Below the pieces are notes generated by a model. The model made no database searches. It had not been told where the DNA came from and was given only the letters and a program-made list of their open reading frames with translations. Below, in pieces: positions 17,848 through 27,280 of a DNA stretch of 64,000 bases. Source of the stretch: Runella defluvii (GTDB lineage: Bacteria > Bacteroidota > Bacteroidia > Cytophagales > Spirosomataceae). Made by a program: the position numbers and the translations under genes. The DNA lies in contig NZ_JACIBY010000017.1 of NCBI RefSeq assembly GCF_014195535.1, positions 1 to 64,000 of the forward strand. The letters are read 5' to 3'. Positions within the stretch are counted from its first letter, which is position 1, and each line of letters begins with the position of its first letter.

Positions 17848-19503
17848 TTACCAGAAAATCCAGTAAATCAAGCTAAAAGTCACAATAACGGCAATGGCAC
17901 CCATGCGGAACGATGGCGTTACGCGGAACCATTCGGTGCGTACTTCAAACGCATTTTCTTGGTTTTGGCCTTTCGATTGGGCAAGGCTAATCGCTACGTG
18001 AACCGCCGAACAAATCCAGAATACAACCCCCATACGGTTGAGGAACGGGAAGGCTGGATAAAGATTTTCAATAACCGCCGACAACGCAATACTCAACACC
18101 GCTGCGGCCAAAGCGCCATTGGCAGTGGCTTTTTTCCAGAAAAATCCGAGCAAGAAAATACTCAAAATACCTGGTGAAATATAGCCCGTATAAACCTGAA
18201 TGTATTCAAAAGCTTGACCGAAATTAGCCAACAACGGACTGACAATCAAGGCAATGATAAAGGCAATCACAATTGCCACTCGCCCCGTCCATACGGTTTG
18301 TTTTTCAGTTAAGTTTTTGTTGAAAAACTTCTGGTGAATGTCTAACACGTAAATGGTTGAAATACTGTTTGCTTTCCCCGCCAAACTTGCCACAATCGCC
18401 GCCGTCAAAGCTGCAAAAGCGAGTCCTTTCAAGCCTACTGGCAATAAATTGAGCAACACAGGGTATGCATTATCGGGCTTAACGATACCGTTTTGGGTAA
18501 TTCCGTTTACAATCGACGTATCGGCATTTTCTTGGAATAATACATACGCTGCAAGTCCTGGCAATACCACGATGAAAGGCATCATCATTTTCAAAAAAGC
18601 CGCAAATAACACGCCGCTACGTGCCGTATTGAGGTCGGCCCCGAGGGCGCGCTGCGTCATGTATTGATTGCAGCCAAAATAATTAAGGTTGTTTACCCAT
18701 TGACCACCAATGATAAACATCATAATACCTGGAAGCTGGTTGTAGGCATCGATAAATCCACCACGCCCGTCGTGAACTTGGTATTGGCCTGGGGTAAAAA
18801 TCATGTGCAAGTGGCTATCTGCTTTTTCACGAATGAGGCCAAGCCCTTCCATAATACCCGCGCCCGTTCCCACCTTGACAGAAAGCAAATCTAACGCCAA
18901 GTAGGTCGTAGCCAATCCACCAAAAATCAAACAAACGACCTGAATCACGTCGGTGTAACCAATCACTTTCATCCCTCCCAAGGTGATAATCACGGCGAAA
19001 GTGGTCAAGAAAATTGCGCAAGGCATGAATGAAAAGCCCGTCATTTTTTCCAAGCTCAATGCCCCCAAATAAATAATAGACGTGAGGTTCACAAAAATGT
19101 AAAGGAACAACCAAAATACCGCCATAATGGTAGCCAAGCGCTCATTGTAGCGCTTCGACAAAAACTGCGGCATGGTGTAAATTTTGTTGTTGAGATACAT
19201 AGGCAAGAAATAAACCGCCACAATTATGAGCGCTACTCCCCCCAACAACTCATAGACAGAAATCGCAATCCCAAGCTGGAAAGCCTGTCCGCTCATTCCG
19301 ATAAACTGCTCCGCCGAAATGTTGGAAGCAATAATTGAAGCCCCAATCGCCCACCACGTAAGCGAACCTTCCGCCAAGAAAAAGTCCTTGGAATCAGCGG
19401 TTTGCTTGCCTTTGTGTTTATATACCCAATAGCCGTAGCTGGATACAATGACGAAATAAATGAGGAAAATTACGTAGTCAAGGGTTTCTAGTCCTAGCGT
19501 CAT
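17848..19503 (-). CDS. Sodium:solute symporter (SSS family, SGLT-like)
   Basis: 551 residues with about 14 hydrophobic segments. Family hallmarks include FFLAEGSLTWWAIGASIIASNISAEQFIGMSG (seen as SLTWWAIGASIIASNISAEQ), NQYMTQRALGA and AALTAAIVASLAGKANSIST. Closest in pattern to SGLT-type sodium/sugar cotransporters of Bacteroidota. The substrate (sugar, inositol or sialic acid) cannot be told. It converges on the C39 ABC gene. Confidence 0.85.
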   Translation of the reverse strand: MTLGLETLDYVIFLIYFVIVSSYGYWVYKHKGKQTADSKDFFLAEGSLTWWAIGASIIASNISAEQFIGMSGQAFQLGIAISVYELLGGVALIIVAVYFLPMYLNNKIYTMPQFLSKRYNERLATIMAVFWLFLYIFVNLTSIIYLGALSLEKMTGFSFMPCAIFLTTFAVIITLGGMKVIGYTDVIQVVCLIFGGLATTYLALDLLSVKVGTGAGIMEGLGLIREKADSHLHMIFTPGQYQVHDGRGGFIDAYNQLPGIMMFIIGGQWVNNLNYFGCNQYMTQRALGADLNTARSGVLFAAFLKMMMPFIVVLPGLAAYVLFQENADTSIVNGITQNGIVKPDNAYPVLLNLLPVGLKGLAFAALTAAIVASLAGKANSISTIYVLDIHQKFFNKNLTEKQTVWTGRVAIVIAFIIALIVSPLLANFGQAFEYIQVYTGYISPGILSIFLLGFFWKKATANGALAAAVLSIALSAVIENLYPAFPFLNRMGVVFWICSAVHVAISLAQSKGQNQENAFEVRTEWFRVTPSFRMGAIAVIVTFSLIYWIFW

Positions 19504-19760
19504 AAAAAGTCAGATTGTAAGAACGGGTTCTTGATAAATGATAGGTTTACTTTTTGATTTATGTCAAAAAGACACAATTCGTTTTTTCGTACTCATTTTT
19601 CTTAAAATCATTTCAATCAGCTTTTATACTATTGTGCTTTCACACATTTCTCGGCAAACTTCGGCAATATTTTTGCATGACAAAATCCATAAACCGACCT
19701 GTGTCTTATTATTCCCAAAAATAAAAGCATTAACTTTGACCATTCTTAACTTTTTTGGCT

Positions 19761-20216
19761 ATGAAACTTGTTCGTTTGTGGATATTTTTAGCGATGACCG
19801 TGTTGGGACTCAGTCAATGCAACGTTACTAGCACTGGCGGCGGTGATCCAACTCCCGACCCTAACATTACCAAAACGGAGCTTTTGGCAGGCAAATCCTC
19901 AAAAGCCTGGGTGTTGACAGTTTCTAAAATCAACGGAAATGATGTCTTCAATCAGACTGTTGCCTGTGTGCGTGACAACAACATGGTGTTTCGTACCGAC
20001 AAAAACTATGAGTGGAACGAAGGCGCAACCAAGTGCCGTACGCAAGACGACCAAGTCTTTGAAAAAGGAACGTGGGCCTTTAACACCGCCGAAACCGAGC
20101 TTGTGCTAAACAACGAGACGAACTATAAAATCGTCAAACTCACCGAAAATACTCTCCAAGTTTCCTATACAAACGTGTTTGGAGAAACGTTGGAAATGAC
20201 CTTTAAGCCTAATTAA
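19761..20216 (+). CDS. Lipoprotein with lipocalin-like domain
   Basis: 151 residues from the ATG at 19761. Signal peptide MKLVRLWIFLAMTVLGLSQC with a lipobox Cys at residue 20, a short Pro/Gly-rich linker, then a small beta-rich domain (KSSKAWVLTVSKINGNDV, WEKGTW-like FEKGTWAFNTAETELVL) resembling the lipocalin-like domains common in Bacteroidota lipoproteins. No ligand is known. It is separated from miaA by three bases. Confidence 0.6.
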   Translation: MKLVRLWIFLAMTVLGLSQCNVTSTGGGDPTPDPNITKTELLAGKSSKAWVLTVSKINGNDVFNQTVACVRDNNMVFRTDKNYEWNEGATKCRTQDDQVFEKGTWAFNTAETELVLNNETNYKIVKLTENTLQVSYTNVFGETLEMTFKPN

Positions 20217-20219
20217 TTC

Positions 20220-21134
20220 TTGCAAAAACTTCTTATCGTCATTGCTGGCCCCACGGCAGTGGGAAAGACTGACTTATGCGTTCGACTAGCCCAAACGCTC
20301 GAAACAGAAGTCATTTCGGCCGATTCTCGGCAATTTTACCGCGAACTTTCCATTGGTACTGCCAAACCTTCACTGGAAGAATTGAAGGGTATTCCGCATC
20401 ATTTTATCGACTCTCACTCCATTGAAACCTTGTACAGCGCGGGTTCGTTTGAACGCGATGCGCTGGCACTTTTGGAACAATTGTTTCAAACCAAAGACGT
20501 GGTGCTCCTCACGGGCGGGTCGGGTTTGTACATCAAAGCAGTGTGTGAAGGACTGGATAATTTGCCAGAAACGCCTCCCGAACTGCGCACCCAACTCATG
20601 TCCCGCCTCGAAACCGAAGGCTTGGCCGTGCTGCAAGCGGAACTCCAACAACTTGACCCCGTTTACTGCGCTACCAACGACCTTCAAAATACCCAACGGG
20701 TGGTTCGGGCGCTGGAAGTGTGTTTGCTGACGGGGAAACCTTATTCGTCGTTTCGGGAAAAACAGGTGGTTCAACGCCCTTTCCGAATCATCCAGATTGC
20801 CTTAGAACGCGACCGCGACGAATTGTATCACCGCATCGACGCCCGCATGGACCAAATGCTCGCCGCTGGCTTGGTCGAAGAAGCCCGCTCAGTCATCGCT
20901 TTTCGTGAGCACAATGCCCTGCAAACCGTTGGCTATAAAGAGATTTACGATTATTTTGACGAAGCCTACGACTACGCCGAAATGGTACGATTGCTCAAAC
21001 GCAATACCCGACGCTACGCCAAACGCCAACTGACGTGGTTTAAGCACCAAGGCGATTTTCGGTGGTTTCATGCCTCCGATTTTGAAGACATTTTGTCGTA
21101 TATTAGCGAGCAGCGAAATGCAGATAACGGTTAA
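20220..21134 (+). CDS. miaA: tRNA dimethylallyltransferase
   Basis: 304 residues from a TTG start; no ATG lies upstream of the essential P-loop. Motifs: VIAGPTAVGKTDLCVRLA, ISADSRQFYRELSIGTAKP, LTGGSGLYIKAV and TRRYAKRQLTWFK. MiaA transfers a dimethylallyl group to N6 of A37 in tRNAs reading UNN codons. The TTG start is supported by the short gap after the lipoprotein stop and by family alignment. Confidence 0.9.
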   Translation: MQKLLIVIAGPTAVGKTDLCVRLAQTLETEVISADSRQFYRELSIGTAKPSLEELKGIPHHFIDSHSIETLYSAGSFERDALALLEQLFQTKDVVLLTGGSGLYIKAVCEGLDNLPETPPELRTQLMSRLETEGLAVLQAELQQLDPVYCATNDLQNTQRVVRALEVCLLTGKPYSSFREKQVVQRPFRIIQIALERDRDELYHRIDARMDQMLAAGLVEEARSVIAFREHNALQTVGYKEIYDYFDEAYDYAEMVRLLKRNTRRYAKRQLTWFKHQGDFRWFHASDFEDILSYISEQRNADNG

Positions 21135-21179
21135 CAGATAACAATTACACGGATAACAAATCAAAGAACAAACCCTGCC

Positions 21180-22949
21180 ATGTCAAACGAAGAAATTGTT
21201 GAAGTACTTGAACTTACCGTCAAATTAATGGAACTTCACAATGCCGATGCGTTCAAAACGCGGGCATTTGGTTCTGCCGCCTTTAACCTCGACCGCTTCA
21301 AAGACGCCGAGCTTGCCAGTCTTTCGGCCGATGAACTCACAAAAATTCAGGGAGTTAGTAAAAACATGGCGGGGAAACTCGTGCAGCTTATTGCCACGGG
21401 TCACTTGGCCGAACTCGACGAATTGTTGGCCCAAACTCCCGTCGGCGTCTTGGAAATGTTCAAAATCAAAGGCATTGGCCCCAAGAAAATTGGTACCATT
21501 TGGCGTGACTTGGGCATCGAAACCCTCGAAGGCTTGCAAGCAGCTTGCGAAAGTGGTCAAATTGCCAAATTAAAAGGCTTTGGGGAAGGTACGCAACAAA
21601 AGATTTTGGACTCGATGGCCTTCTTACGGAGTCAGGCGGGGAAACTTCGCATGGACAAAGGAGAAGCTCTTGCCACCCTTATTTTGGAAGAATTGCAGCC
21701 TCATTTTACCCAAGTGGCCATTACGGGTGAAGTAGCTCGTAAGTGCGAAATTGTGGAAACAATTCAGCTAGTAGTAGGTACCGAATCGCCCGTAGCTGCG
21801 GCCCGAATCATCGGTTCGGTGGGCTGGTTGGTACAAAATCCCAAAGAATCGTCGCCGTTTGTATGGCGTGGCAAAATCCAAGACCGCAGCCAAGCCACCG
21901 ACCTTCCGCCCCAAGGCGAAGAAGTGGAAGTAAAAAAGACGCTAGAAGTAAACGTTGAAATCCAATTTGTTCAACCCGAACGCTTTGAGAACGAGCGTTT
22001 TATTTCGGACAGCGCCCCCGCTCACCTTTTTGCCAAAACCCCGTCGGGACATACATTATTATCGTTGGCCAACACCGCCCAAGCGTTTGTGTCGGCCGAA
22101 GAAATCTACCAAAGTGCAGGGCTTCCATACATCGTTCCCGAAATGCGCGAAGGCTTGGGAGAATTTGACTGGCGCAGCACCCACGCCAACGAAGACTTGG
22201 TAGAATGGTCGCACTTGCGCGGAATTTTGCACAACCACAGTACCTATTCGGACGGAAAACATAGCCTCGAACAAATGGCGCGTTTTAGTCAAGAACTTGG
22301 TTTTGAATACCTTGGCATTGCCGACCACTCCCAAACTGCGACCTATGCCCAAGGACTCAACGAAGAACGCGTAGAACAACAACACGCCGAAATCGACCGC
22401 CTCAACCAAACTTTTGCCCAAGAATTTTCGACTCCTTTTAAAATTTTGAAAGGCATCGAATCCGATATTTTGGGCGATGGCTCGCTCGACTACCCCGAAA
22501 GTATTTTGAAAACGTTCGATTTTGTGGTAGCATCTGTTCACAGCAATCTCAACATGAACCTCGAAAAAGCCACAACGCGCCTACTTCGGGCCATCGAAAA
22601 CCCTTATACCACTATTTTGGGACACCCAACAGGGCGTTTGTTGTTGGCACGGGCAGGCTATCCCATTGACTACAAATTGATTATCGACGCTTGCGCCCAA
22701 AACGGAGTCGTTATCGAAATCAATGCGAGTCCGTGGCGGTTGGATTTGGATTGGCGCTGGATTCGGTACTGCATGGAAAAAGGTGTAATGCTTTCCATCA
22801 ACCCCGATGCCCACGAAAAAAATGGGTATTATGACATGCACTACGGCGTGGCCGTGGGACGGAAGGGTGGTTTGACCAAAGACATGACCTTCAATGCCTT
22901 GTCATTGACCGACCTTGAAGCCCATTTAGCCAAACGTAAGAGCCGCTAA
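21180..22949 (+). CDS. PolX-like protein: HhH, degenerate nucleotidyltransferase and PHP domain
   Basis: 589 residues, the size of bacterial PolX. The N-terminal helix-hairpin-helix region holds KIQGVSKNMAGKLVQLI and FKIKGIGPKKIGTIW. The PHP domain (from about residue 345) has HNHSTYSDGKHSLEQM, LGIADHSQ, KGIESDI, VASVHSN, ILGHPTGRLL, INASPWRLDLDW and SINPDAHE, so the metal-binding nuclease site looks intact. The palm motif, usually G-S-x-R-R followed by D-x-D, reads TGEVARKCEIVETIQLVV (about residues 182-199) and lacks the Asp pair, suggesting loss of polymerase activity. Confidence 0.8.
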   Translation: MSNEEIVEVLELTVKLMELHNADAFKTRAFGSAAFNLDRFKDAELASLSADELTKIQGVSKNMAGKLVQLIATGHLAELDELLAQTPVGVLEMFKIKGIGPKKIGTIWRDLGIETLEGLQAACESGQIAKLKGFGEGTQQKILDSMAFLRSQAGKLRMDKGEALATLILEELQPHFTQVAITGEVARKCEIVETIQLVVGTESPVAAARIIGSVGWLVQNPKESSPFVWRGKIQDRSQATDLPPQGEEVEVKKTLEVNVEIQFVQPERFENERFISDSAPAHLFAKTPSGHTLLSLANTAQAFVSAEEIYQSAGLPYIVPEMREGLGEFDWRSTHANEDLVEWSHLRGILHNHSTYSDGKHSLEQMARFSQELGFEYLGIADHSQTATYAQGLNEERVEQQHAEIDRLNQTFAQEFSTPFKILKGIESDILGDGSLDYPESILKTFDFVVASVHSNLNMNLEKATTRLLRAIENPYTTILGHPTGRLLLARAGYPIDYKLIIDACAQNGVVIEINASPWRLDLDWRWIRYCMEKGVMLSINPDAHEKNGYYDMHYGVAVGRKGGLTKDMTFNALSLTDLEAHLAKRKSR

Positions 22950-22966
22950 GTACTTTACTTTGATAC

Positions 22967-23083
22967 TTTTAAAACACATAGAGCAGAATTAGAATAAACA
23001 CATAGTAAACAAAGAAAGCCACAACATCGACCTTTAGATTTGTTTTCTATGTGAAAATTCTATGTGGCCTATGTGTTTTAAAA
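22967..23083. repeat. 15-bp inverted repeat in intergenic region
   Basis: Arms 22967-22981 and 23069-23083 (TTTTAAAACACATAG and its complement) are perfect over 15 bp, separated by 87 bases that hold further CTATGTG copies. It lies between the PolX-like gene and the first MbnP-like gene, at the border between core genes and the copper region. Confidence 0.5.
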
Positions 23084-23197
23084 TGGATGCGTAACACCTT
23101 CCCCACAACAATTTTATTTTTCTCGCATCATTTTCGCCCGATAACGCGTTACTACTAAAAGAAAACTATCTTTACGTAAACGTAAACTCCTGGCACA

Positions 23198-23998
23198 ATG
23201 AAAAAGCTATTCTTCGGGCTTTTGATTTTCGCAACTGCGCTACAGTCTTGCAAAACCGACCCAGACCCCAACGAAAAAAATACGCTTACCCTGTCTTTTG
23301 CCAATAAAGTAGGCACGCAAGACGTGGTGTTGGGCAAAGAGTCGTACCAAAATGCCGTGGGCGAAACGTTCGGCGTAACTACCTACAATTATTTTATCAG
23401 CAACATTTCCCTCAAAAAATCGGACGGAACGCTCTATACTGTTCCGCAAGATTCGAGTTATTTTCTTATCAAAGAGTCTAATCCTGCCTCCAAAAAAGTA
23501 ACCCTGCGAGGCGTTCCAGCGGGCGACTATACCGAACTTCGCTTTATGATTGGGGTCGATAGCCTTCGCAACACCATGGACATCAGCCGCCGCACGGGCG
23601 TGCTTGACCCTGGCGACGCTACCCACGATGGCGACGGGATGTATTGGTCGTGGAACTCGGGCTATATTTTCCTCAAAATGGAAGGAACTTCACCTCAAGT
23701 GGTCGCCGATGCCGCAGGAAACCGCAAATACCGCTACCACATTGGAGGATTTGGAGGTTATAATGCCAAAACATTCAACAACCTACGTACCGTAACGCTG
23801 CCGTTGGGAAGCGTAGCCGCAACCGTTGGCCCCAACCAACAACCCGTGATTGAGGTAGTGAGCGATATTTCTAAAATTTTTAACGGTACGCAAAAAGTAA
23901 GCCTCGCCCAGTACCCCACGGTGATGTTTGCCGATTATTCCAGTACAGTTGCCAACAACTACGCCAGCATGTTTAGCATCGGCAGTGTAAAAGATTAA
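23198..23998 (+). CDS. MbnP-like copper-binding lipoprotein (copy 1)
   Basis: 266 residues. Lipobox Cys18 (ALQSC), then the MbnP fold: LTLSFANKVGTQDVVLGKES, NYFISNISLKKSDGT, VPQDSSYFLI, GVPAGDYTELRFMIGVDSLR and GMYWSWNSGYIFLKMEG with Trp150 and Trp152. A later HIGGFGG supplies His. In the studied methanotroph pair, MbnP is a periplasmic protein whose Trp is oxidised to kynurenine by MbnH to form a copper site. The cognate MbnH-like gene starts 7 bases after this stop. Lipid anchor on the periplasmic or outer-membrane face is inferred. Confidence 0.82.
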   Translation: MKKLFFGLLIFATALQSCKTDPDPNEKNTLTLSFANKVGTQDVVLGKESYQNAVGETFGVTTYNYFISNISLKKSDGTLYTVPQDSSYFLIKESNPASKKVTLRGVPAGDYTELRFMIGVDSLRNTMDISRRTGVLDPGDATHDGDGMYWSWNSGYIFLKMEGTSPQVVADAAGNRKYRYHIGGFGGYNAKTFNNLRTVTLPLGSVAATVGPNQQPVIEVVSDISKIFNGTQKVSLAQYPTVMFADYSSTVANNYASMFSIGSVKD

Positions 23999-24004
23999 CC
24001 ACGC

Positions 24005-25084
24005 ATGAACAAGTCGTTTCTCGTTGTCGGTGCTATGGCTTTGTTTGGATGGGCGGCGTGTCGGCAATCGTCGTCACCCACGCCCGACCCCACTACGCCC
24101 ACGACCGAGACGCTGGAACTGACTCAGCCGAGTTACTTCCCACCGCTGGTGTATGACCTCAAGGCCAACCCGCTTACCTACGACGGGTTTCAGCTAGGTC
24201 GCTCGTTGTTTTACGATGGACTTTTATCAAGAAATGGCACGATTGCCTGCGGAACCTGTCACCAACAAGCCGTGGCTTTTACCCACCACGGGCACGATTT
24301 GAGCCACGGCATTGACGATAAAATTGGCATGAGAAACGCCCCGCCCATTCAAAACATGGCGTGGGCTAAAGAGTTTTTCTGGGACGGAGGCGTGCATCAG
24401 TTGGATTTGTTTCCGATTGCCCCCATTGAAAACCCCGTTGAAATGGACGAAAAGCTACCGAATGTCCTCCAAAAACTCCGCGATAGTAAAAACCCCAACT
24501 ACCCCGAACTGTTCAAAAAAGCCTTTGGCAGCACCGAAATTACCACCGAGCGGTTTACCAAAGCCTTGTCACAATTTATGGTCTTTTTGGTGTCCAACAA
24601 TTCCCGTTACGACCTTTACCTGCGCGGTACAACCAACGCCCTCACGGCGACCGAAAAAGAAGGATTGGCCTTGTTTAAACAAAAATGCGCGACTTGCCAC
24701 GCGGGTGAATTGTTTACCGACCAATCGTTTCGTAACAATGGCCTCGACAACAGCCGCAGCAGCGACCAAGGGCGGTTCCGCATCACTCAAAACCCCGACG
24801 ACCTCTTTAAATTTAAAGTTCCTAGCCTACGCAATGTCGGCTACACCTCCCCTTACATGCACGACGGCCGTTTTAGTACTCTCGAACAAGTACTAAACCA
24901 CTACACCACCAACGTCCAAAAAACCGCTACCTTAGACCCAACGCTGCAAGCCAACGGCCAACTCGGCATTGCGATGACCGACGACGAAAAGGCCAAAATC
25001 ATTGCCTTCTTAAAAACCCTCTCCGACGAACAATTTGTAAAAGACTACCGCTTTGCCGACCCAGGTTTTGGAAAGGCTTTTTAG
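24005..25084 (+). CDS. MbnH-like di-heme enzyme, MauG/cytochrome c peroxidase family (copy 1)
   Basis: 359 residues with lipobox Cys19 (GWAAC). First c-type heme site CGTCH at residues 82-86 followed by the His-rich AFTHHGHDLSHGID, second site CATCH at 228-232 followed by AGELFTDQSFRNNG. FKVPSLRNVGYTSPYMHDGRF near the C-terminus is typical of the family. By homology to MbnH it would oxidise a Trp of its MbnP partner; a peroxidase role is the alternative. Operon with the preceding MbnP-like gene. Confidence 0.85.
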   Translation: MNKSFLVVGAMALFGWAACRQSSSPTPDPTTPTTETLELTQPSYFPPLVYDLKANPLTYDGFQLGRSLFYDGLLSRNGTIACGTCHQQAVAFTHHGHDLSHGIDDKIGMRNAPPIQNMAWAKEFFWDGGVHQLDLFPIAPIENPVEMDEKLPNVLQKLRDSKNPNYPELFKKAFGSTEITTERFTKALSQFMVFLVSNNSRYDLYLRGTTNALTATEKEGLALFKQKCATCHAGELFTDQSFRNNGLDNSRSSDQGRFRITQNPDDLFKFKVPSLRNVGYTSPYMHDGRFSTLEQVLNHYTTNVQKTATLDPTLQANGQLGIAMTDDEKAKIIAFLKTLSDEQFVKDYRFADPGFGKAF

Positions 25085-25134
25085 CTATAATCAGCTATAT
25101 GTAGGTGTTTTGTACACGATTTAGCTGATTATAG
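25085..25134. repeat. 13-bp inverted repeat after MbnH copy 1
   Basis: Perfect arms 25085-25097 and 25122-25134 (CTATAATCAGCTA / TAGCTGATTATAG) directly after the stop codon. A further TTTAGCT copy follows. Terminator-like in position but without a T-tract. Confidence 0.45.
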
Positions 25135-25191
25135 AGTTATACTGAGCTAAATCCTATTAATTTTGCCTACTTATAGCTCCGTATAACTACT

Positions 25192-26613
25192 ATGAAAACA
25201 CTTATTGGTCGAGAAGTTGAACAAACTATCTTAAAGAAAGTGAGCGAAAGCCCTCATTCTGAGTTTGTAGCGGTCTATGGGCGCCGACGCGTTGGTAAGA
25301 CGTTTTTGGTGAAACAGTTTTTTGACCAAAAATTTGTTTTTTACTTGACGGGTACGGCCAATGTTGGCATGACGTATCAATTGGCCAACTTTTATACCGC
25401 CTACAACCAATACACCAAGGTTCCCCTTTCTCATGCCCCCAATAACTGGTTTGAAGCCTTTGAGGCTCTACGACATTTAATTGAGCAATCAGCTGCTCCA
25501 CAAAAAGTGGTTTTTTTGGACGAATTACCTTGGCTAGACACTCCCAAAAGTAATTTTATTGCCGCCTTAGAGTATTTCTGGAACAGTTTTGGAGCCTCTC
25601 ACGCCCCTTTAAAACTCATAGTTTGTGGCTCAGCTGCTTCGTGGATGCTCAACGAATTAATCAAAAACAAAGGAGGCTTACATAACCGTGTCACCAAACG
25701 CATTTCGTTAAAACCGTTTACGCTCAAAGAAACTGAAGCGTTTTTAGCGGCTAAAAACGTTGTTCTCGAACGTTACCAAATCGTACAGATTTACGCCGTT
25801 ATGGGCGGAATTCCCTACTACTTAAATGAAATTGATACAGGACAAAGTGCTGCCCAAGTAATTGATAATGTTTGCTTTAGTGAAAACGGGCTACTCCGCG
25901 AAGAGTATCATCAATTGTACCATTCACTCTTTCAAAAAGCCGAAAGGCATACAGCGATTGTGGAAGCCCTCAGCAGCAAAGCCCAAGGTTTGACGCGGGA
26001 GGAATTAGTCAGTAAAACCAAAATTGCCAACGGAGGGACTTTTACTAAACTTCTTGACGAGCTGGAAATAAGTGGTTTTATCAAAAAATATACGCCTTTT
26101 CAGAAAAAATCAAAAAACAGCCTCTACCAGCTTACCGACCCTTATTCATTATTTTACCACAAATTCATCAAAAACTCAAAAGCAACTGGCTCCAACAGTT
26201 GGCTCAACCTCCTAGACAGTTCGACCTACCGCGCGTGGAGTGGCTATGCGTTTGAGTCGGTTTGCCTAAGTCACATCGACTCAATCAAAAAGGCGCTGGG
26301 CATTTCGGGAATTTACACCGAAGAGTCGTCTTGGCGAAGCCAAACCAGTGACAATGGTACTCAAATCGACCTGTTGATTGACCGAAAAGACGGTATTATC
26401 ACCATTTGCGAGATGAAATTTAGCAACCAAGAATACGAAATCACCAAAGAATATGCAGCTAAATTGAGAAATAAAATGAATACCTTCAAAACCGAATCTA
26501 ATACCCGCAAAACCTTGTTTTTAGCCATGGTAACTACGTTTGGCGTAAAACCCAACCAATACGCCTTGGGCCTAGTACAACACCAACTTGTACTTGATGA
26601 TTTGTTCGCCTAA
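25192..26613 (+). CDS. ATP-binding protein with DUF234 and nuclease-like C-terminus
   Basis: 473 residues. AAA/archaeal-type ATPase module: MKTLIGREVEQTILKK, Walker A YGRRRVGKTFLVKQFF, Walker B VVFLDELPWLDTP, sensor LIVCGSAASWM. The middle holds a winged-helix-like segment (GLTREELVSKTKIANGGTFT), and the C-terminal DUF234 region has QIDLLIDRKDGIITICEMKF, the D-x(n)-E-x-K pattern of a PD-(D/E)XK nuclease fold. These proteins are widespread in Bacteroidota and archaea with no settled function. It interrupts the copper modules and looks unrelated to them. Confidence 0.8.
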   Translation: MKTLIGREVEQTILKKVSESPHSEFVAVYGRRRVGKTFLVKQFFDQKFVFYLTGTANVGMTYQLANFYTAYNQYTKVPLSHAPNNWFEAFEALRHLIEQSAAPQKVVFLDELPWLDTPKSNFIAALEYFWNSFGASHAPLKLIVCGSAASWMLNELIKNKGGLHNRVTKRISLKPFTLKETEAFLAAKNVVLERYQIVQIYAVMGGIPYYLNEIDTGQSAAQVIDNVCFSENGLLREEYHQLYHSLFQKAERHTAIVEALSSKAQGLTREELVSKTKIANGGTFTKLLDELEISGFIKKYTPFQKKSKNSLYQLTDPYSLFYHKFIKNSKATGSNSWLNLLDSSTYRAWSGYAFESVCLSHIDSIKKALGISGIYTEESSWRSQTSDNGTQIDLLIDRKDGIITICEMKFSNQEYEITKEYAAKLRNKMNTFKTESNTRKTLFLAMVTTFGVKPNQYALGLVQHQLVLDDLFA

Positions 26614-26634
26614 AAAAACCAACTCATTCGCTTT

Positions 26635-27258
26635 TTAAAGCGTGTACTGTCCTTTCAACCGAATGGTGACCACGATGTCTTTGGCACTCTTATTCTTAAA
26701 ATACCAACCGTGTCGGCCTTCGTAGGGTGCACAAAAAGTACCAATAATATTGTTGGAATATGCTTCGGTGTAGCTCTCAAAAAACTCGTCCTTTTTAGGG
26801 TCAGGATGCTCCTCTTTTACTTCCCCGTGAAAATCCGAAAACAATACGCCATGGTCGGTCACCCATTCGTATTTTACCTTTCCATATTTTAACACATTCA
26901 TCTTAAACTCAATGCCTTTACCTGCCAATACCCGTACAGTCACGCTGTCTTCGCGTTCGTTGTATTGTTTTTCGGGGGCAGGGTTATTGGCTTCTTTCGG
27001 CATCGGAATAGATGGGTCAGAGCCCGCATCCGCCATTGTCAATATTGGGTACGTAGGCGCACTTTCTACCGTATGAACGTGGTGATGATGCCCCTCAGGT
27101 TGATAAAGACTACTGAGCCCTAGCAACTTTCCCGTTCCCAACGGGTCTTTGCCGTATTCGGCGGGCAGTACTGCTCCAGTAAATACAATTGCCCCTAACA
27201 CAAGGGCGGCGAGGACTGCTTTACCAATTTGTGGTGCTTCTAAGCGAGGTGGATTCAT
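26635..27258 (-). CDS. HupE-associated transmembrane anchor protein, His-rich
   Basis: 207 residues starting at MNPPRLEAPQIGK (27258); a longer frame would overlap the HupE gene. One N-terminal helix (VLAALVLGAIVFTGAVLPAEYGKDP) matches proteins annotated as transmembrane anchor proteins next to HupE/UreJ permeases. A GHHHHVHTVES His cluster follows in the periplasmic part, then a beta-rich domain (VRVLAGKGIEFKMNVLKYGK, GRHGWYFKNKSAKDIVVTI). The His cluster suggests metal binding. It lies 22 bases downstream of the HupE stop, same strand. Confidence 0.65.
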   Translation of the reverse strand: MNPPRLEAPQIGKAVLAALVLGAIVFTGAVLPAEYGKDPLGTGKLLGLSSLYQPEGHHHHVHTVESAPTYPILTMADAGSDPSIPMPKEANNPAPEKQYNEREDSVTVRVLAGKGIEFKMNVLKYGKVKYEWVTDHGVLFSDFHGEVKEEHPDPKKDEFFESYTEAYSNNIIGTFCAPYEGRHGWYFKNKSAKDIVVTIRLKGQYTL

Positions 27259-27280
27259 AGCGATGATGTTTGAAAATCGT

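Noticed and set aside
19519-19532. AAGAAC-GG-GTTCTT palindrome upstream of the symporter as an operator
   Set aside because: Only 6-bp arms, one occurrence, and no regulator to assign it to.
22059-22541. Reverse-strand frame of 160 codons inside the PolX-like gene
   Set aside because: Antisense shadow of a well-supported PHP domain; no family features.
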